DNA of 64,000 bases from an uncultured Roseburia sp. (GTDB taxonomy: Bacteria; Bacillota; Clostridia; Lachnospirales; Lachnospiraceae): positions 1-64,000 of the forward strand of contig CANSSP010000009.1 of assembly GCA_947649645.1 (NCBI GenBank). The letters are read 5' to 3'. A program made the translations under genes and the position numbers. A model generated the notes under the pieces. That model did no database searches. It had not been told where the DNA came from and was given only the letters and a program-made list of their open reading frames with translations. Each line of letters starts with the position of its first letter. The first letter of the stretch is position 1. This document shows positions 45,480-54,520 of the stretch, piece after piece.

Positions 45480-45848
45480 AGGGGAAGATATTGCCTCTGC
45501 GAAGCTTAAAAACAATATCAGCCGCTTTTGCCAGTTCATTGGAGTGGGGAACGGCCACGCTGCTGCTGGCCTCCGGACAGCTTTAACACGCTTCGTGTGG
45601 ATTCTTCCGGCGTAAGTCCCGGCTGCTAAAGGATCGGCAAAGGCGGCAGTTCCTCGCACTGACAGATGATCTGACCGCTGGCCGGGCTGTCCAGACCGCC
45701 CGGCAGAGAGAGCAGCGTTGTTTTCCCACACCCGGAGGGACCTGGAATCGCGTACATTCTGCCTGGTTCCAGCTGGGTGCTGACGCTCTGCAGCACAATA
45801 TGTTTTCCATTAAGCATATCTGATGTTTTTCATCTCTAAAATCGGCAT
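45480..45848 (-). pseudogene. Decayed MacB-type ABC transporter ATPase
   Basis: Read on the minus strand from an ATG at 45848, the sequence gives MPILEMKNIRYA, then a stop caused by a frameshift. In the next frame it resumes as NGKHIVLQSVS and [13 protein letters not shown] (Walker A), then SGQI. Further on, SGGQQQR (ABC signature, about 45557-45577) and ADIVFKLRRGNIF (normal C-terminal strand) appear in other frames. The distance from Walker A to the signature is far too short, so there is an internal deletion as well as frameshifts. No permease partner remains. The stretch 45849-46009 shows nothing I can identify. Confidence 0.75.
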
Positions 45849-46009
45849 ATTCAAATTCTTCTTAACTCATTCTGACAGGATTTCATTTGGTTTCATTTTC
45901 ATAACCGGAACGCTTGCAGCACCGACAGAAAGCAGGGCGATCAGCCATTATCACACCATATTTTTGCGCCATGTCGCGGCATACCGGCAGATAGGTCAGC
46001 GTCTGGTGG

Positions 46010-47380
46010 TCAGGCATTTTCCGTATTCGAAAGGCGCCTGAAATATTGACAGACCATCGGAACAGCCAGAAGAAATGACAGTACATCCGCAACCGGACCT
46101 GCCATCTGCATCCCGGTCAGCCCGAATGGTCCCGGCAGGATAAGGAGCGCGGGAATGTAAAAGACAAGCTGACGGCTGAAAATCAGAATGCTGCTCGGGA
46201 GTGGTTTTCCCACAACCTGAAACAAGGTGTTGGCGCTCTGCATATAATTGATGAGCGGAAGCGTCAGACAGATCAGGCGAAGTGCCGTTGCGCCCACACG
46301 GATTACCTCGGGGTCATCCCTGAAGATGCCGATCAGATACGGCGCCAGAAGGATACCTGCCATGCCGAACACACACATGCTGACGGCGCTGACTTTTACG
46401 GCGTACCGAAAACCGTCCTTCACGCGCGCATAATTTTTCATCCCGTGCGCGTAACCGATAACCGGCTGGCTTCCCTGGTTCATACCGGTTGAGACGGCAT
46501 TGGAAAGGTACATCAGACGGCCGCAGATGCTCATCGCAGCGATCGCCGCATCCCCCCATTTTGCGGCAACCGTATTGAGCAGGACATTTGCGATCATGTT
46601 GCAGCCATGACGGCACAGGCTCGGTGAGCCGATGGAAAACAAGCGGACATACTCCTGTGGATGTCTGGAAATATTTCGAAAAGACAGTCGTACCTGTGTC
46701 AGGCCCTGCACATAGTAGCGCATCATTAAGGCCCAGGCGATAAACTGGCTTATTCCCGTCGCAATGGCCGCCCCGCGGATGCCCATCTGAAGACCGAAAA
46801 TAAATAAGGGGTCTAAGACCATATTTAAAACGCCGCCGGTCACTTGTCCGATCATGCTTTCTTTACTCCTGCCTTCCGCCCGCAGACACTGGCTTAAGGC
46901 CAGACTGCTGGCGGCAAAAGGAGCCGCAGGCAGCAGAAAGCGGCTGTAGTCCAGTGCGTACGGGACAATGGTATCCGTGGCGCCGAGCAGCCGCATCAAG
47001 GGTTCGCCGCCTGCAATACCAAAAGCGGCCACGATGATTCCGAACGCAAAGGAGAGAAAGAACGCTGTGCTGACGACGGCGTCCGCTTTCTGGTTTTCCT
47101 TTGCGCCAAGAAGGCTGGACACAAGCGTGGAACCGCCCGTTCCCACCCAGAAGCCAAGTGCCGTCAGTACCATCATAATGGAAAAAACGACGCCGACGGC
47201 AGCCGTCGCGCTGGTTCCGATTTTTCCGACGAAAAAAGTGTCCGCAAGATTGTAGATACTGGTGACAAGTGTAGTGACCATGCTTGGGACTGCCAGGGAG
47301 AGAATCAGCGGACCCACGGGGGCTGTTGTCATATGTTCATATTGTTCCTGTTGTTCCTGCCGCATTTTTTCGTTATTCAT
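46010..47380 (-). CDS. MATE family efflux transporter
   Basis: About 456 residues with twelve hydrophobic segments in two homologous halves; the N-half carries PSMVTTLVTSIYNLADTFFVG, a typical MATE entry. The ATG at 47380 follows GGAGG inside an upstream in-frame ATG (47398) that lacks a ribosome site. It is predicted to export cationic drugs or metabolites by sodium or proton antiport. It lies 82 bases downstream of the LysR gene in the same direction, with a hairpin (CCTGCGAAAG/CTTTCGGGCAGG) between, so cotranscription is possible. Confidence 0.92.
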   Translation of the reverse strand: MNNEKMRQEQQEQYEHMTTAPVGPLILSLAVPSMVTTLVTSIYNLADTFFVGKIGTSATAAVGVVFSIMMVLTALGFWVGTGGSTLVSSLLGAKENQKADAVVSTAFFLSFAFGIIVAAFGIAGGEPLMRLLGATDTIVPYALDYSRFLLPAAPFAASSLALSQCLRAEGRSKESMIGQVTGGVLNMVLDPLFIFGLQMGIRGAAIATGISQFIAWALMMRYYVQGLTQVRLSFRNISRHPQEYVRLFSIGSPSLCRHGCNMIANVLLNTVAAKWGDAAIAAMSICGRLMYLSNAVSTGMNQGSQPVIGYAHGMKNYARVKDGFRYAVKVSAVSMCVFGMAGILLAPYLIGIFRDDPEVIRVGATALRLICLTLPLINYMQSANTLFQVVGKPLPSSILIFSRQLVFYIPALLILPGPFGLTGMQMAGPVADVLSFLLAVPMVCQYFRRLSNTENA

Positions 47381-47462
47381 CGTTTCCTCCATGTTCATTG
47401 ATATATGAAAGTGTCTGTTGTTCCTGCGAAAGAAAAATCTTTCGGGCAGGATTGTACTCTTT

Positions 47463-48350
47463 TTATGTGATGGCCGGAAGCAGTTTTAAAAAAGCTTCCG
47501 TGGATTGTGTCAGCGGCAGCGTCGGATTGATGGCGGCGACCATCTGTCTGGACGGCAGCATTTCTTTTGTTTTTACGATAAAAAGCTCTTGAGATTCCCG
47601 ATTGAGACAGTAGTCGGGAACGAAGGCGATGCCCAGTCCGATTCTGGCAAGGTCAATGAGGAGATCATTGCTGCTGAGTTCAATCTGTGGCAGCAGTTCA
47701 AGCTGGTGCTGTAAAAACAGGTTGTGCAGAAATTCACTGGTGGTGCTTTTGCGGTCAAGCATCAGAATCGGGTACTGCAGCAGCTCCTCGAAAGAGATCT
47801 GGTGCTGTTTAAGGTCAAAAAATGCCGGGTTGGCGATGAAGACATCAGTAAAACTGCAAAGGATGTTCCGGATGTAGGAGTGATTTAATCTGGAGTTGGG
47901 AAAATTTGTGACCGCCAGGTCTATTTTTCCCTGATCGAGCAGTTCGACGCAGCTTAAGGAAGTTGCATTCGTAACCTTGATGGGAATATCGGGAAAACGT
48001 TTGTGGAACTGCTCGAGATAAGGTACCAGAAAATAGCGGCAGATGGTGTCGCTTGCACCGATGTGGAGCTGTCCGGATCCGGACAGGCCGGAATCGAGCA
48101 ATTGGTTTTCGCCGCGCCGTATCAGATTCATGGCAGGTTCAATATGTTTTAAAAGCAGTGTTCCGGCTGGCGTCAGCCGCACCTTTTTGGTACTGCGTAT
48201 GAAAAGCGGCTGCCCGAGCCTGTGCTCTAAAGTCTTGATGGACTGACTGACGGCCGACTGTGAGATATACAGTTGTCTGCTGGCTTCAGAAAAACTTAAA
48301 GACGACGCGACAAAATAAAAAACTTTATACAGTTCGTAGTTGATATCCAT
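47463..48350 (-). CDS. LysR-type transcriptional regulator
   Basis: A 295-residue LTTR. The start ATG at 48350 follows AAGGAGAT; the frame continues upstream without a ribosome site. N-terminal winged HTH (about 1-60): FSEASRQLYISQSAVSQSIKTLEHRLGQPLF. The effector-binding domain fills the rest (GASDTICRYFLVPYLEQFHKRFP). Its own promoter is a perfect consensus overlapped by a palindromic T-N11-A box, and the cobW genes diverge from it, so it probably represses itself and activates them. Confidence 0.93.
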   Translation of the reverse strand: MDINYELYKVFYFVASSLSFSEASRQLYISQSAVSQSIKTLEHRLGQPLFIRSTKKVRLTPAGTLLLKHIEPAMNLIRRGENQLLDSGLSGSGQLHIGASDTICRYFLVPYLEQFHKRFPDIPIKVTNATSLSCVELLDQGKIDLAVTNFPNSRLNHSYIRNILCSFTDVFIANPAFFDLKQHQISFEELLQYPILMLDRKSTTSEFLHNLFLQHQLELLPQIELSSNDLLIDLARIGLGIAFVPDYCLNRESQELFIVKTKEMLPSRQMVAAINPTLPLTQSTEAFLKLLPAIT

Positions 48351-48416
48351 CGTATCTCCTTTCTGACCCCTGCGCTGCAAAAACAGTCCGGGCAGATGTC
48401 ATTACACTGTGATCAT

Positions 48417-48445
48417 ATTATAAGCTGTACTTATAGATATGTCAA
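48417..48445 (-). promoter_or_regulatory. Consensus promoter of the lysR gene
   Basis: Minus strand TTGACA (48445-48440), 17-bp spacer, TATAAT (48422-48417): both hexamers are perfect. Confidence 0.85.
48419..48435. promoter_or_regulatory. LysR box (perfect palindrome)
   Basis: TATAAG-CTGTA-CTTATA is a perfect inverted repeat of T-N11-A form. It overlaps the -10 and spacer of the lysR promoter and is centred about 62 bases upstream of the predicted cobW transcription start, the classical activating position. Confidence 0.7.
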
Positions 48446-48453
48446 ATTGAAGG

Positions 48454-48482
48454 TTGCAAAGAAAAGGAAAATCGAGTAAGAT
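48454..48482 (+). promoter_or_regulatory. Promoter of the cobW genes
   Basis: -35 TTGCAA (48454-48459), 17-bp spacer, -10 TAAGAT (48477-48482). Both hexamers are imperfect, as expected for an activator-dependent promoter. Confidence 0.6.
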
Positions 48483-48551
48483 ACATAAAAGGCAGCCGTC
48501 TGACTGCACAAAAAACGTGCGCAGAGCGCAAGAAAGTGCATGGAGGTAAAT

Positions 48552-49727
48552 ATGACAAAGATTGATATTATTTCGGGATTTTTAGGAGCGGGAAAGACTA
48601 CTTTTATCAAGAAAATGCTTGACGAGATATTTAAAGGAGAAAAAATCGTACTGATTGAGAATGAATTTGGGGAGGTCGGCATCGACGGCGGGTTTTTAAA
48701 AGACGCCGGAATTGAGATAAGCGAGATGAATTCCGGTTGTATCTGCTGTTCGCTGGTAGGTGATTTTGGGAAGAATCTGCACGAAGTGATTGGTAAATTT
48801 CATCCGGACCGGATTCTGATCGAGCCGTCTGGTGTCGGCAAACTGTCCGATGTCATGAAATCCGTGATCGATGTGGAAAAAGAGGAAGACGTAAAATTAA
48901 ACGGAATTGTCACTGTTGTGAACGCGCTGAAAGCGGGCAAGCAGATGAAAGCATTCGGTGAGTTTTTCAACAATCAGATTGCTTATGCAACTACGATTGT
49001 ATTGAGCCGGACACAGAGTGCGGCGCCGGAACAGCTGGAATTGTGTGTAAAACAGATTCGCTCCCTGAACGAAAAGGCTGCCGTGATCACGACGCCGTGG
49101 GATGCCATCCGTGGCGATCAGATATTAAAAGTCATGGAAGGGCAGGATTCTCTTGAAAGCAGGCTTCTGGCAGAGCAGCACGCGGGAGAAGGGCACGATC
49201 ACCATGACCATGACCACTGCCATGAAGAAAACCACGGGCATGATCATCACCACGACCACTGCCACGGGGAAAATCATGAGCATGAACATGGCCACGGGGA
49301 AAACCATGACCATCATCACGAACACTGTCATGAGGAAGACCACGGGCATGATCATCACCACAGTCACGAGACAGGCCATGAACATGGCCATCACCACGAG
49401 CACGATGAGAACTGCACCTGCGGTTGTCATGATCATCATCACCACCACGCTGATGAAATTTTTGCGAGCTGGGGCAGGGAGACGCCTCACAGGTTTACAC
49501 ACGAGAAAATTGAAAGCGTGTTGAAGGTGCTCTGCGAGACGGAGGAGTATGGTACGATTCTCCGCGCGAAAGGCATGGTGGAGGCCGAAAACGGCTCCTG
49601 GATTTACTTTGATATGGTTCCGGGCGAATATGAGCTCAGAGAGGGAGAGCCGGATTATACCGGACGGCTCTGCGTGATCGGAACAGATATGGACGAGCGT
49701 CGGCTGGACGAGCTGTTTGGACTTTGA
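48552..49727 (+). CDS. CobW/G3E-family GTPase with histidine-rich insert
   Basis: A 391-residue metallochaperone-type GTPase. The ATG at 48552 follows GGAGG; the ATG at 48540 is part of that site. Walker A GFLGAGKTT (9-17), the metal-binding CxCC motif C63-I-C65-C66 (SGCICCSL) and EPSGVGKLSDV are intact. Residues about 210-300 hold roughly 42 histidines with Asp, Glu and a CTCGC, a strong metal store (Zn, Ni or Co), followed by the CobW C-terminal domain. No cobalamin or urease genes lie near, and the window's hydrogenase is Fe-only, so a zinc or nickel homeostasis role is inferred. Confidence 0.9.
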   Translation: MTKIDIISGFLGAGKTTFIKKMLDEIFKGEKIVLIENEFGEVGIDGGFLKDAGIEISEMNSGCICCSLVGDFGKNLHEVIGKFHPDRILIEPSGVGKLSDVMKSVIDVEKEEDVKLNGIVTVVNALKAGKQMKAFGEFFNNQIAYATTIVLSRTQSAAPEQLELCVKQIRSLNEKAAVITTPWDAIRGDQILKVMEGQDSLESRLLAEQHAGEGHDHHDHDHCHEENHGHDHHHDHCHGENHEHEHGHGENHDHHHEHCHEEDHGHDHHHSHETGHEHGHHHEHDENCTCGCHDHHHHHADEIFASWGRETPHRFTHEKIESVLKVLCETEEYGTILRAKGMVEAENGSWIYFDMVPGEYELREGEPDYTGRLCVIGTDMDERRLDELFGL

Positions 49728-49841
49728 CAGAGGTGGCAGACGGAGCTGCCATCTCTGTCGCCCTTTGGGAAGACGCACACGATTTTTTGAATGCTGAGTC
49801 TGTGTTCGTATACAGCAAAAATTGGCGGAAAGGAAGTAGCA

Positions 49842-50783
49842 ATGGACGAAATACCAATTTATTTATTTACCGGTTTTATGGACAGCGGAAAGACGACGCT
49901 GATTAAGGAGACGCTTCTGGAAAATGGCTTTGCAGACCAGGGAAAGAGTCTGATCATCTGTTGTGAAGATGGAGAGAACGAATACGACGAGGAAGAGCTG
50001 GGAGAAATCAACGCAAAGCTGGTCATGGTGGAAAAGGAGGAAGACTTCACCGGGACATTTTTAAATGAGGTAAATCTGCAGTATCTTCCGGATCAGATTT
50101 TCCTGGAATATAACGGGACCTGGGCAATGGACACATTGATGGAGACACCGCTGCCCGAGGGCTGGACGATTATCCAGGTGCTGGCGACAGTAGATGCAAC
50201 GACATTCGATATGTATCTTGCAAATATGCGTGCCATGATGATGGAACAGCTTTTCCCGGCGGATGTCGTGATATTTAACCGCTGTGACGACAGCACGGAC
50301 AAAGGAAAATACCGGCGCAATGTAAAGGCGCAGAACCGTAAGGCGCAGATTGTCTATGAGCGGGCGGACGGAACGCTTGACGAGAGAGAGGAAGAACTGC
50401 CGTTTGATATATCGGGAGAAGAGCTGGACATCACAGATGCAGATTATGCCATCTGGTATATGGACTGTATGGAAAATCCGAAGAAGTATGTCGGCAAGAA
50501 GGTGACTTTTCTGGCGCTGGTCTATAACCCCGGGAAGCTGAAAAAAGGGGTATTTGTTCCGGGCCGCTTTGCAATGACCTGCTGCGTGGAAGATGTGACG
50601 TTCATTGGATTTAAGTGCCGGTACCCGGAGGAAGACAAAATTCCGCACAAATCGTGGATTCAGATTACGGCTGAGGTCCGGCTTGAATTTGCCGCTGAGT
50701 ACAAAGGAAAGGGACCGGTGCTTTATCCCGTATCCATCTCACCTGCCCAGGCGCCGGCGGACGAACTGGTCTATTTTTCATAG
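49842..50783 (+). CDS. CobW-like GTPase fused to a YcgQ/TIGR03943-like domain
   Basis: A 313-residue protein. The ATG at 49842 follows GGAAAGGAAG. The N-terminal half is a G3E GTPase (TGFMDSGKTT, 10-19), but the usual CxCC is missing; a C40-C41 pair followed by acidic residues (CCEDGENEYDEEE) sits nearby. The C-terminal part (about 205-313: KYVGKKVTFLALVY, GRFAMTCCVEDV, SWIQITAEV) matches the extracytoplasmic-type domain of YcgQ/TIGR03943 proteins, normally a separate protein paired with a permease and often under zinc control. It lies 114 bases after the first cobW gene and is presumably cotranscribed with it. Confidence 0.75.
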   Translation: MDEIPIYLFTGFMDSGKTTLIKETLLENGFADQGKSLIICCEDGENEYDEEELGEINAKLVMVEKEEDFTGTFLNEVNLQYLPDQIFLEYNGTWAMDTLMETPLPEGWTIIQVLATVDATTFDMYLANMRAMMMEQLFPADVVIFNRCDDSTDKGKYRRNVKAQNRKAQIVYERADGTLDEREEELPFDISGEELDITDADYAIWYMDCMENPKKYVGKKVTFLALVYNPGKLKKGVFVPGRFAMTCCVEDVTFIGFKCRYPEEDKIPHKSWIQITAEVRLEFAAEYKGKGPVLYPVSISPAQAPADELVYFS

Positions 50784-50787
50784 GCTC

Positions 50788-51684
50788 TCACATGGTAATC
50801 TGGCAGGTTTCTCTGGAAAAGTAGTAGACGTGATCGGAGAGGATTTCTTCCGCCGAGAGCTGTGAGAGGTTTACATCTTTCACCATTCCGGAAAGGTCTG
50901 TGGCAGAAGCCCCGCCGCAGACCGGAAGCAGGAGAACCTCGTGGACGCTGCTCGGCAGGATATAGAGATCGCTGTTCAGACGATCGGCAAATTCTTTCAG
51001 GAGATCCCGGTATAGAATACAGCCGGAGCCGTTTCGCCGGCTCTGGTTGGAGAGTACATAGATGGGGGAGGCATGACCGGTATCGGGCAGGACATCCGGA
51101 AGCATGTTCTGGCCTGTGAGATCTCTCAGGAGATCGGCCATATCCGTAAGTTCGTAGGACAGAAGCCGGGGAGTATTCTCGCGGGCGAGCGCGGAGAGCT
51201 CATCCGGTGTGATGCTCCAGAACTGCAGGTGGCGGTTGTGAATAAGAATCGTGGCGCTGGTAAACGGACCGGAGTCAAGAAGACAGCAGAAAATGACGGC
51301 GAGATCCAGAAATCGGAAGTGAGGCACGTCCGAAAGCCGCTCGCGGTTGCTCTCATAGTTGACGAGCTGAAAGACGATTCTCGATTTCACTTTGTCATAG
51401 TCGGTAAAAAAAGAAACGTCAATACTGCCGGAAGGGCGGTATTTTAAATAGACAGACAGGATGTCAGAGCAGATATCGTCGAGACATCGTCCCGCCTGGT
51501 ACTGTCGAAAATAAGGATTCAGATAGATCGTGGGTGAAAAATTACATGAGCCGGAAAGTACAGTCAGTCCGTCCAGATGTGTATCGTTGTTTTTGGTGAT
51601 GTCCTGGACCGCGATTCTGGCGTCCGGGCCGAGATGATCCTGCATAGTGCGGCAGATGTGTGTGATAAATTCCTGATAATTCAT
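50788..51684 (-). CDS. DUF5688 family protein
   Basis: A 298-residue soluble protein. The ATG at 51684 is seven bases after GGAGG; an earlier in-frame ATG is too close to it. The sequence has the family's typical blocks: an N-terminal basic/acidic start (MNYQEFITHICRTMQDHLG), YLNPYFRQYQAG, a central FQLVNYESNRERL and PHFRFLDLAVIF, and C-terminal SSVHEVLLLPV. No catalytic motif is evident. The family is common in Lachnospiraceae and often multi-copy; its function is unknown. It converges on the CobW-YcgQ fusion gene, with only four bases between. Confidence 0.75.
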   Translation of the reverse strand: MNYQEFITHICRTMQDHLGPDARIAVQDITKNNDTHLDGLTVLSGSCNFSPTIYLNPYFRQYQAGRCLDDICSDILSVYLKYRPSGSIDVSFFTDYDKVKSRIVFQLVNYESNRERLSDVPHFRFLDLAVIFCCLLDSGPFTSATILIHNRHLQFWSITPDELSALARENTPRLLSYELTDMADLLRDLTGQNMLPDVLPDTGHASPIYVLSNQSRRNGSGCILYRDLLKEFADRLNSDLYILPSSVHEVLLLPVCGGASATDLSGMVKDVNLSQLSAEEILSDHVYYFSRETCQITM

Positions 51685-51817
51685 AATCATTCCTCCGGAT
51701 CTGCGGCAGACGCCGCAGAGATGCGGGGGAATTTTGCTCCGATCAATGCAAACGGGGAAGGATGCATGTGAAATATGCGTGGGATTACTTTAGCATAGTC
51801 TTTTTGAAAAAGCAAGC

Positions 51818-52903
51818 TTATTCTGACTTTAATTTTTTCCAGAGGTAACTGTAGAGAGCTGTCGTATCCTGCCCGAACTGCCGGAATACTTCGCAGTTTG
51901 CAAGAATTTCCGGTGTGGGAAAGATGGTTGCGTCCATAAGGGTCTCTTCGTCGAGCGCTTCTTTTACTCTGAGATTGGGCGTACCGTACCAGACATATTC
52001 AAAATTCAGCATCGCCGTGTCCTCACGGCAGAGGAAATCGAGGAATTTTTCTGCGTTTTCCTGATTTTTACAGCTTTTTGGGATAAACCAGGAATCGATC
52101 CAGAGGTTGGAACCCTCTTCCGGAACGCTGTAAGCCAGATCTTCGTTCAGTTCTTTCGCATAGGCAGCCTCCCCGGAATAGACGAGCGCCATCGCTGCGT
52201 TTCCGGCGGCCATTTCGTCGGCAGTTTCATCCACATAGTAGGCATAGACGATCGGTTTCTGACGGATCAGGAGATCTGCGGCGGCAGAGAGTTCGTCGGG
52301 GTTTTCGGTGTTAATATCAGAGCCTGAAAGGCGCAGCGCGGGCACAAAAGTATCGCGCACGGAATTCTGCATAATAATAGAATCCTGGTAGGTTTCATCC
52401 CAGAGGATATTCCAGGTCGTCACTTCTTCCGGGGAAACGATGGTTGTATCATAGAGAATGCCAAGCGTTCCATAGAAATAGGGCAGGGCATATTTTGTTT
52501 CCGGGTCAAATGTTTTTGTCGCTTCGATAATTTCCGGATCCAGATTTTTATAATAAGTAAAACGTGAAAAATCAATTTCGTTTGCCTCTCCCTCGCTGAT
52601 CAGACGTTCCACCATATATTCTGACGTGCAGACGACATCATAGGCGATGGAGCCGGCCTTGAATTTTGTGTACATTTCTTCGGGACTTTCATATTCTTCC
52701 AGCTTCACGTCGATGCCCGTCTCTTCTTCAAACATCTGAATGACGGTCTCATCCAGATATTTTCCATAATTGAGCACGACGAGAGCGTCGTTTTCCTGTG
52801 CCGTTGAATCTTTTGGGCCGTCCGCCCCCCGGGCACAGCCACATGCGCTCAGACAGAGCACTGTGAGGGACAAAACGACAGAACGGAGAGAAAATCGTTT
52901 CAT
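51818..52903 (-). CDS. potD: Spermidine/putrescine-binding lipoprotein
   Basis: A 361-residue type 1 polyamine-binding protein. A signal peptide ends in the lipobox LSAC (Cys at about 21), so it is anchored outside the membrane. The mature part starts with LVVLNYGKYLDETVIQMFEEETGI, as in PotD, and has the solute-binding blocks VVCTSEYMVERLI and IPKSCKNQENAEKFLDFLC. ATG behind CAGGAGGT, one base after the potC stop. Last gene of the operon. Confidence 0.94.
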   Translation of the reverse strand: MKRFSLRSVVLSLTVLCLSACGCARGADGPKDSTAQENDALVVLNYGKYLDETVIQMFEEETGIDVKLEEYESPEEMYTKFKAGSIAYDVVCTSEYMVERLISEGEANEIDFSRFTYYKNLDPEIIEATKTFDPETKYALPYFYGTLGILYDTTIVSPEEVTTWNILWDETYQDSIIMQNSVRDTFVPALRLSGSDINTENPDELSAAADLLIRQKPIVYAYYVDETADEMAAGNAAMALVYSGEAAYAKELNEDLAYSVPEEGSNLWIDSWFIPKSCKNQENAEKFLDFLCREDTAMLNFEYVWYGTPNLRVKEALDEETLMDATIFPTPEILANCEVFRQFGQDTTALYSYLWKKLKSE

Positions 52904-52904
52904 T

Positions 52905-53705
52905 TTATTCTGACCTCCTGATGACGGTGGGATGGTGGCGCAGCTCCCTGTCAGACTGATAGTTCATGACGAGCAGGAGTGAAAACGCCAGCAAAAAAAG
53001 CAGGGTGGAGAGGGCATAGAGCTCGGGCCGTATTCCTTTGCGCAGTTCCGTGTAGAGCATCGTGGAAAGCGTGTTGACGCCGGCGCCTTTTGTAAAAAAA
53101 GTGATGGAAAAGTCATCGAGCGACATCGTGACGGCCATCAGAAAACCGGAAAACACGCCGGATTTGATCTCGGGCCAGGTAATCTTATAAAACGCATAGA
53201 GCGGTGAAGCGCCCAGATCCAGCGCGGCTTCGTAGGTATAGCGGTTCGCCTGGTTGATTTTCGGGAGTACGTTTAAAATCACATAGGGAATGTTGAAGGT
53301 AATGTGCGCAATCAGCACCGTTACAAACCCCAGATTTGTAAATCTGACGAACAAAAGCATCAGAGATATTCCGGTCACGATATCTGCATTTAAAAGAGGG
53401 ATATTCGTGGCGCCGAGCATAATGGCACGATGTTTTTTTTTCATCGCACTGATGCCGATAGCAGCAAGCGTTCCGATCAGCGTCGAAAGCACGGCCGATA
53501 CGACCGTTATTTTCAGCGTCATCGTCAGCGCGTTCATAATCGTTTCATCCTGAAAACAGGAGAAATACCACTTCAGCGTGAAGCCGCCCCACAGTACCCT
53601 TGATTTTGAGTCATTGAAGGAGAGGACAATCAGCACGAGGATCGGAAGATACAAAAATAAAAAAATAACTGTCAGATAACATCTTGAAACCGTTTTTTTC
53701 ACCAT
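52905..53705 (-). CDS. potC: Spermidine/putrescine ABC permease PotC
   Basis: A 266-residue inner-membrane permease with six predicted membrane segments; the coupling loop EAALDLGASPLYAFYKITWPEIKSG is the standard EAA motif. ATG behind GGAGG; it overlaps the end of potB by seven bases. Confidence 0.94.
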   Translation of the reverse strand: MVKKTVSRCYLTVIFLFLYLPILVLIVLSFNDSKSRVLWGGFTLKWYFSCFQDETIMNALTMTLKITVVSAVLSTLIGTLAAIGISAMKKKHRAIMLGATNIPLLNADIVTGISLMLLFVRFTNLGFVTVLIAHITFNIPYVILNVLPKINQANRYTYEAALDLGASPLYAFYKITWPEIKSGVFSGFLMAVTMSLDDFSITFFTKGAGVNTLSTMLYTELRKGIRPELYALSTLLFLLAFSLLLVMNYQSDRELRHHPTVIRRSE

Positions 53706-54520
53706 ACTGCGGCTCCTCCGTCTTTATCAAAAATATTCATAAGCGCCATGCTCGCGATGACAAAGATCATCAGCACGACGGAAAGTCCGGAACCAAGATT
53801 CCAGTTTGTTCCCTGCATAAATTCCTGTTCGATGACGTTTCCGATCAGCAGAACTTTTCCGCCGCCCAGGAGATCGGATATCACAAAGGAGGTCAAAGCC
53901 GGCACAAAAACCATGATCACGCCGCTGATAATGCCGGAGAGCGTGAGCGGCACAATGATCTTTATCAGGATGGTCAGACGATTGGCGCCCAGATCCTTTG
54001 CGGCTTCGATGATATCATCCTTAATCCGGGTCATCGAATTGTAGATGGGCAGGATCATAAAGGGCAGAAAATCATATACCATGCCGAAAACAACGCTCGC
54101 CGGGGTATTTAACATTTTCACACGTCCGATGCCGGTCCACTCCAGAAACGTGTTGATCAGTCCGTTGTTTGACAGAAGCAGGCGCCAGGATAGAATGCGC
54201 AGCATAAAATTCATCCACATCGGCAGGATGAAAAGAAAGACGACAAAGCTCTGATGGCGGAATTTAAAACTGCTTAAAATCATGGCAAGCGGGTAGGCCA
54301 GCAGAAGGCAGACCAGGGTACAGGAAAAACCGAGCTTTAAGGAGAGCACGATGGATTTCACATGTACCGGGTCTGCGATCGCGGCGATATTTTTAAGGGT
54401 AAAGCTGTCCGTATCCGATGTAAACGCGTAATATAAAATAACGGCGACGGGCAGAAGGATAAAGCCGATAATCCATACAATGTATGGTCCGGCCAGAAGC
54501 TGTCTCATCAGTCTACGCAT
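53699..54520 (-). CDS. potB: Spermidine/putrescine ABC permease PotB
   Basis: About 273 residues with six membrane segments and the EAA-type loop [26 protein letters not shown] choose the ATG at 54520, which overlaps the potA stop by eight bases and has GAGGAGG upstream; an in-frame ATG at 54541 would add seven residues. It pairs with PotC to form the channel. Confidence 0.93.
   Translation of the reverse strand: MRRLMRQLLAGPYIVWIIGFILLPVAVILYYAFTSDTDSFTLKNIAAIADPVHVKSIVLSLKLGFSCTLVCLLLAYPLAMILSSFKFRHQSFVVFLFILPMWMNFMLRILSWRLLLSNNGLINTFLEWTGIGRVKMLNTPASVVFGMVYDFLPFMILPIYNSMTRIKDDIIEAAKDLGANRLTILIKIIVPLTLSGIISGVIMVFVPALTSFVISDLLGGGKVLLIGNVIEQEFMQGTNWNLGSGLSVVLMIFVIASMALMNIFDKDGGAAVW

Noticed and set aside
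45849-46009. Possible small gene between the ABC remnant and the MATE gene
   Set aside because: Short frames only, none with a ribosome site or a recognisable product.
49200-49450. CRISPR-like repeat pattern
   Set aside because: The repetition comes from His/Asp codons within a coding region; there are no regular spacers or palindromic repeats.
49125-49778. Long minus-strand open frame opposite the first cobW gene
   Set aside because: It is the antisense of the histidine-rich repeat; it has a low-complexity Val/Met product and no ribosome site.
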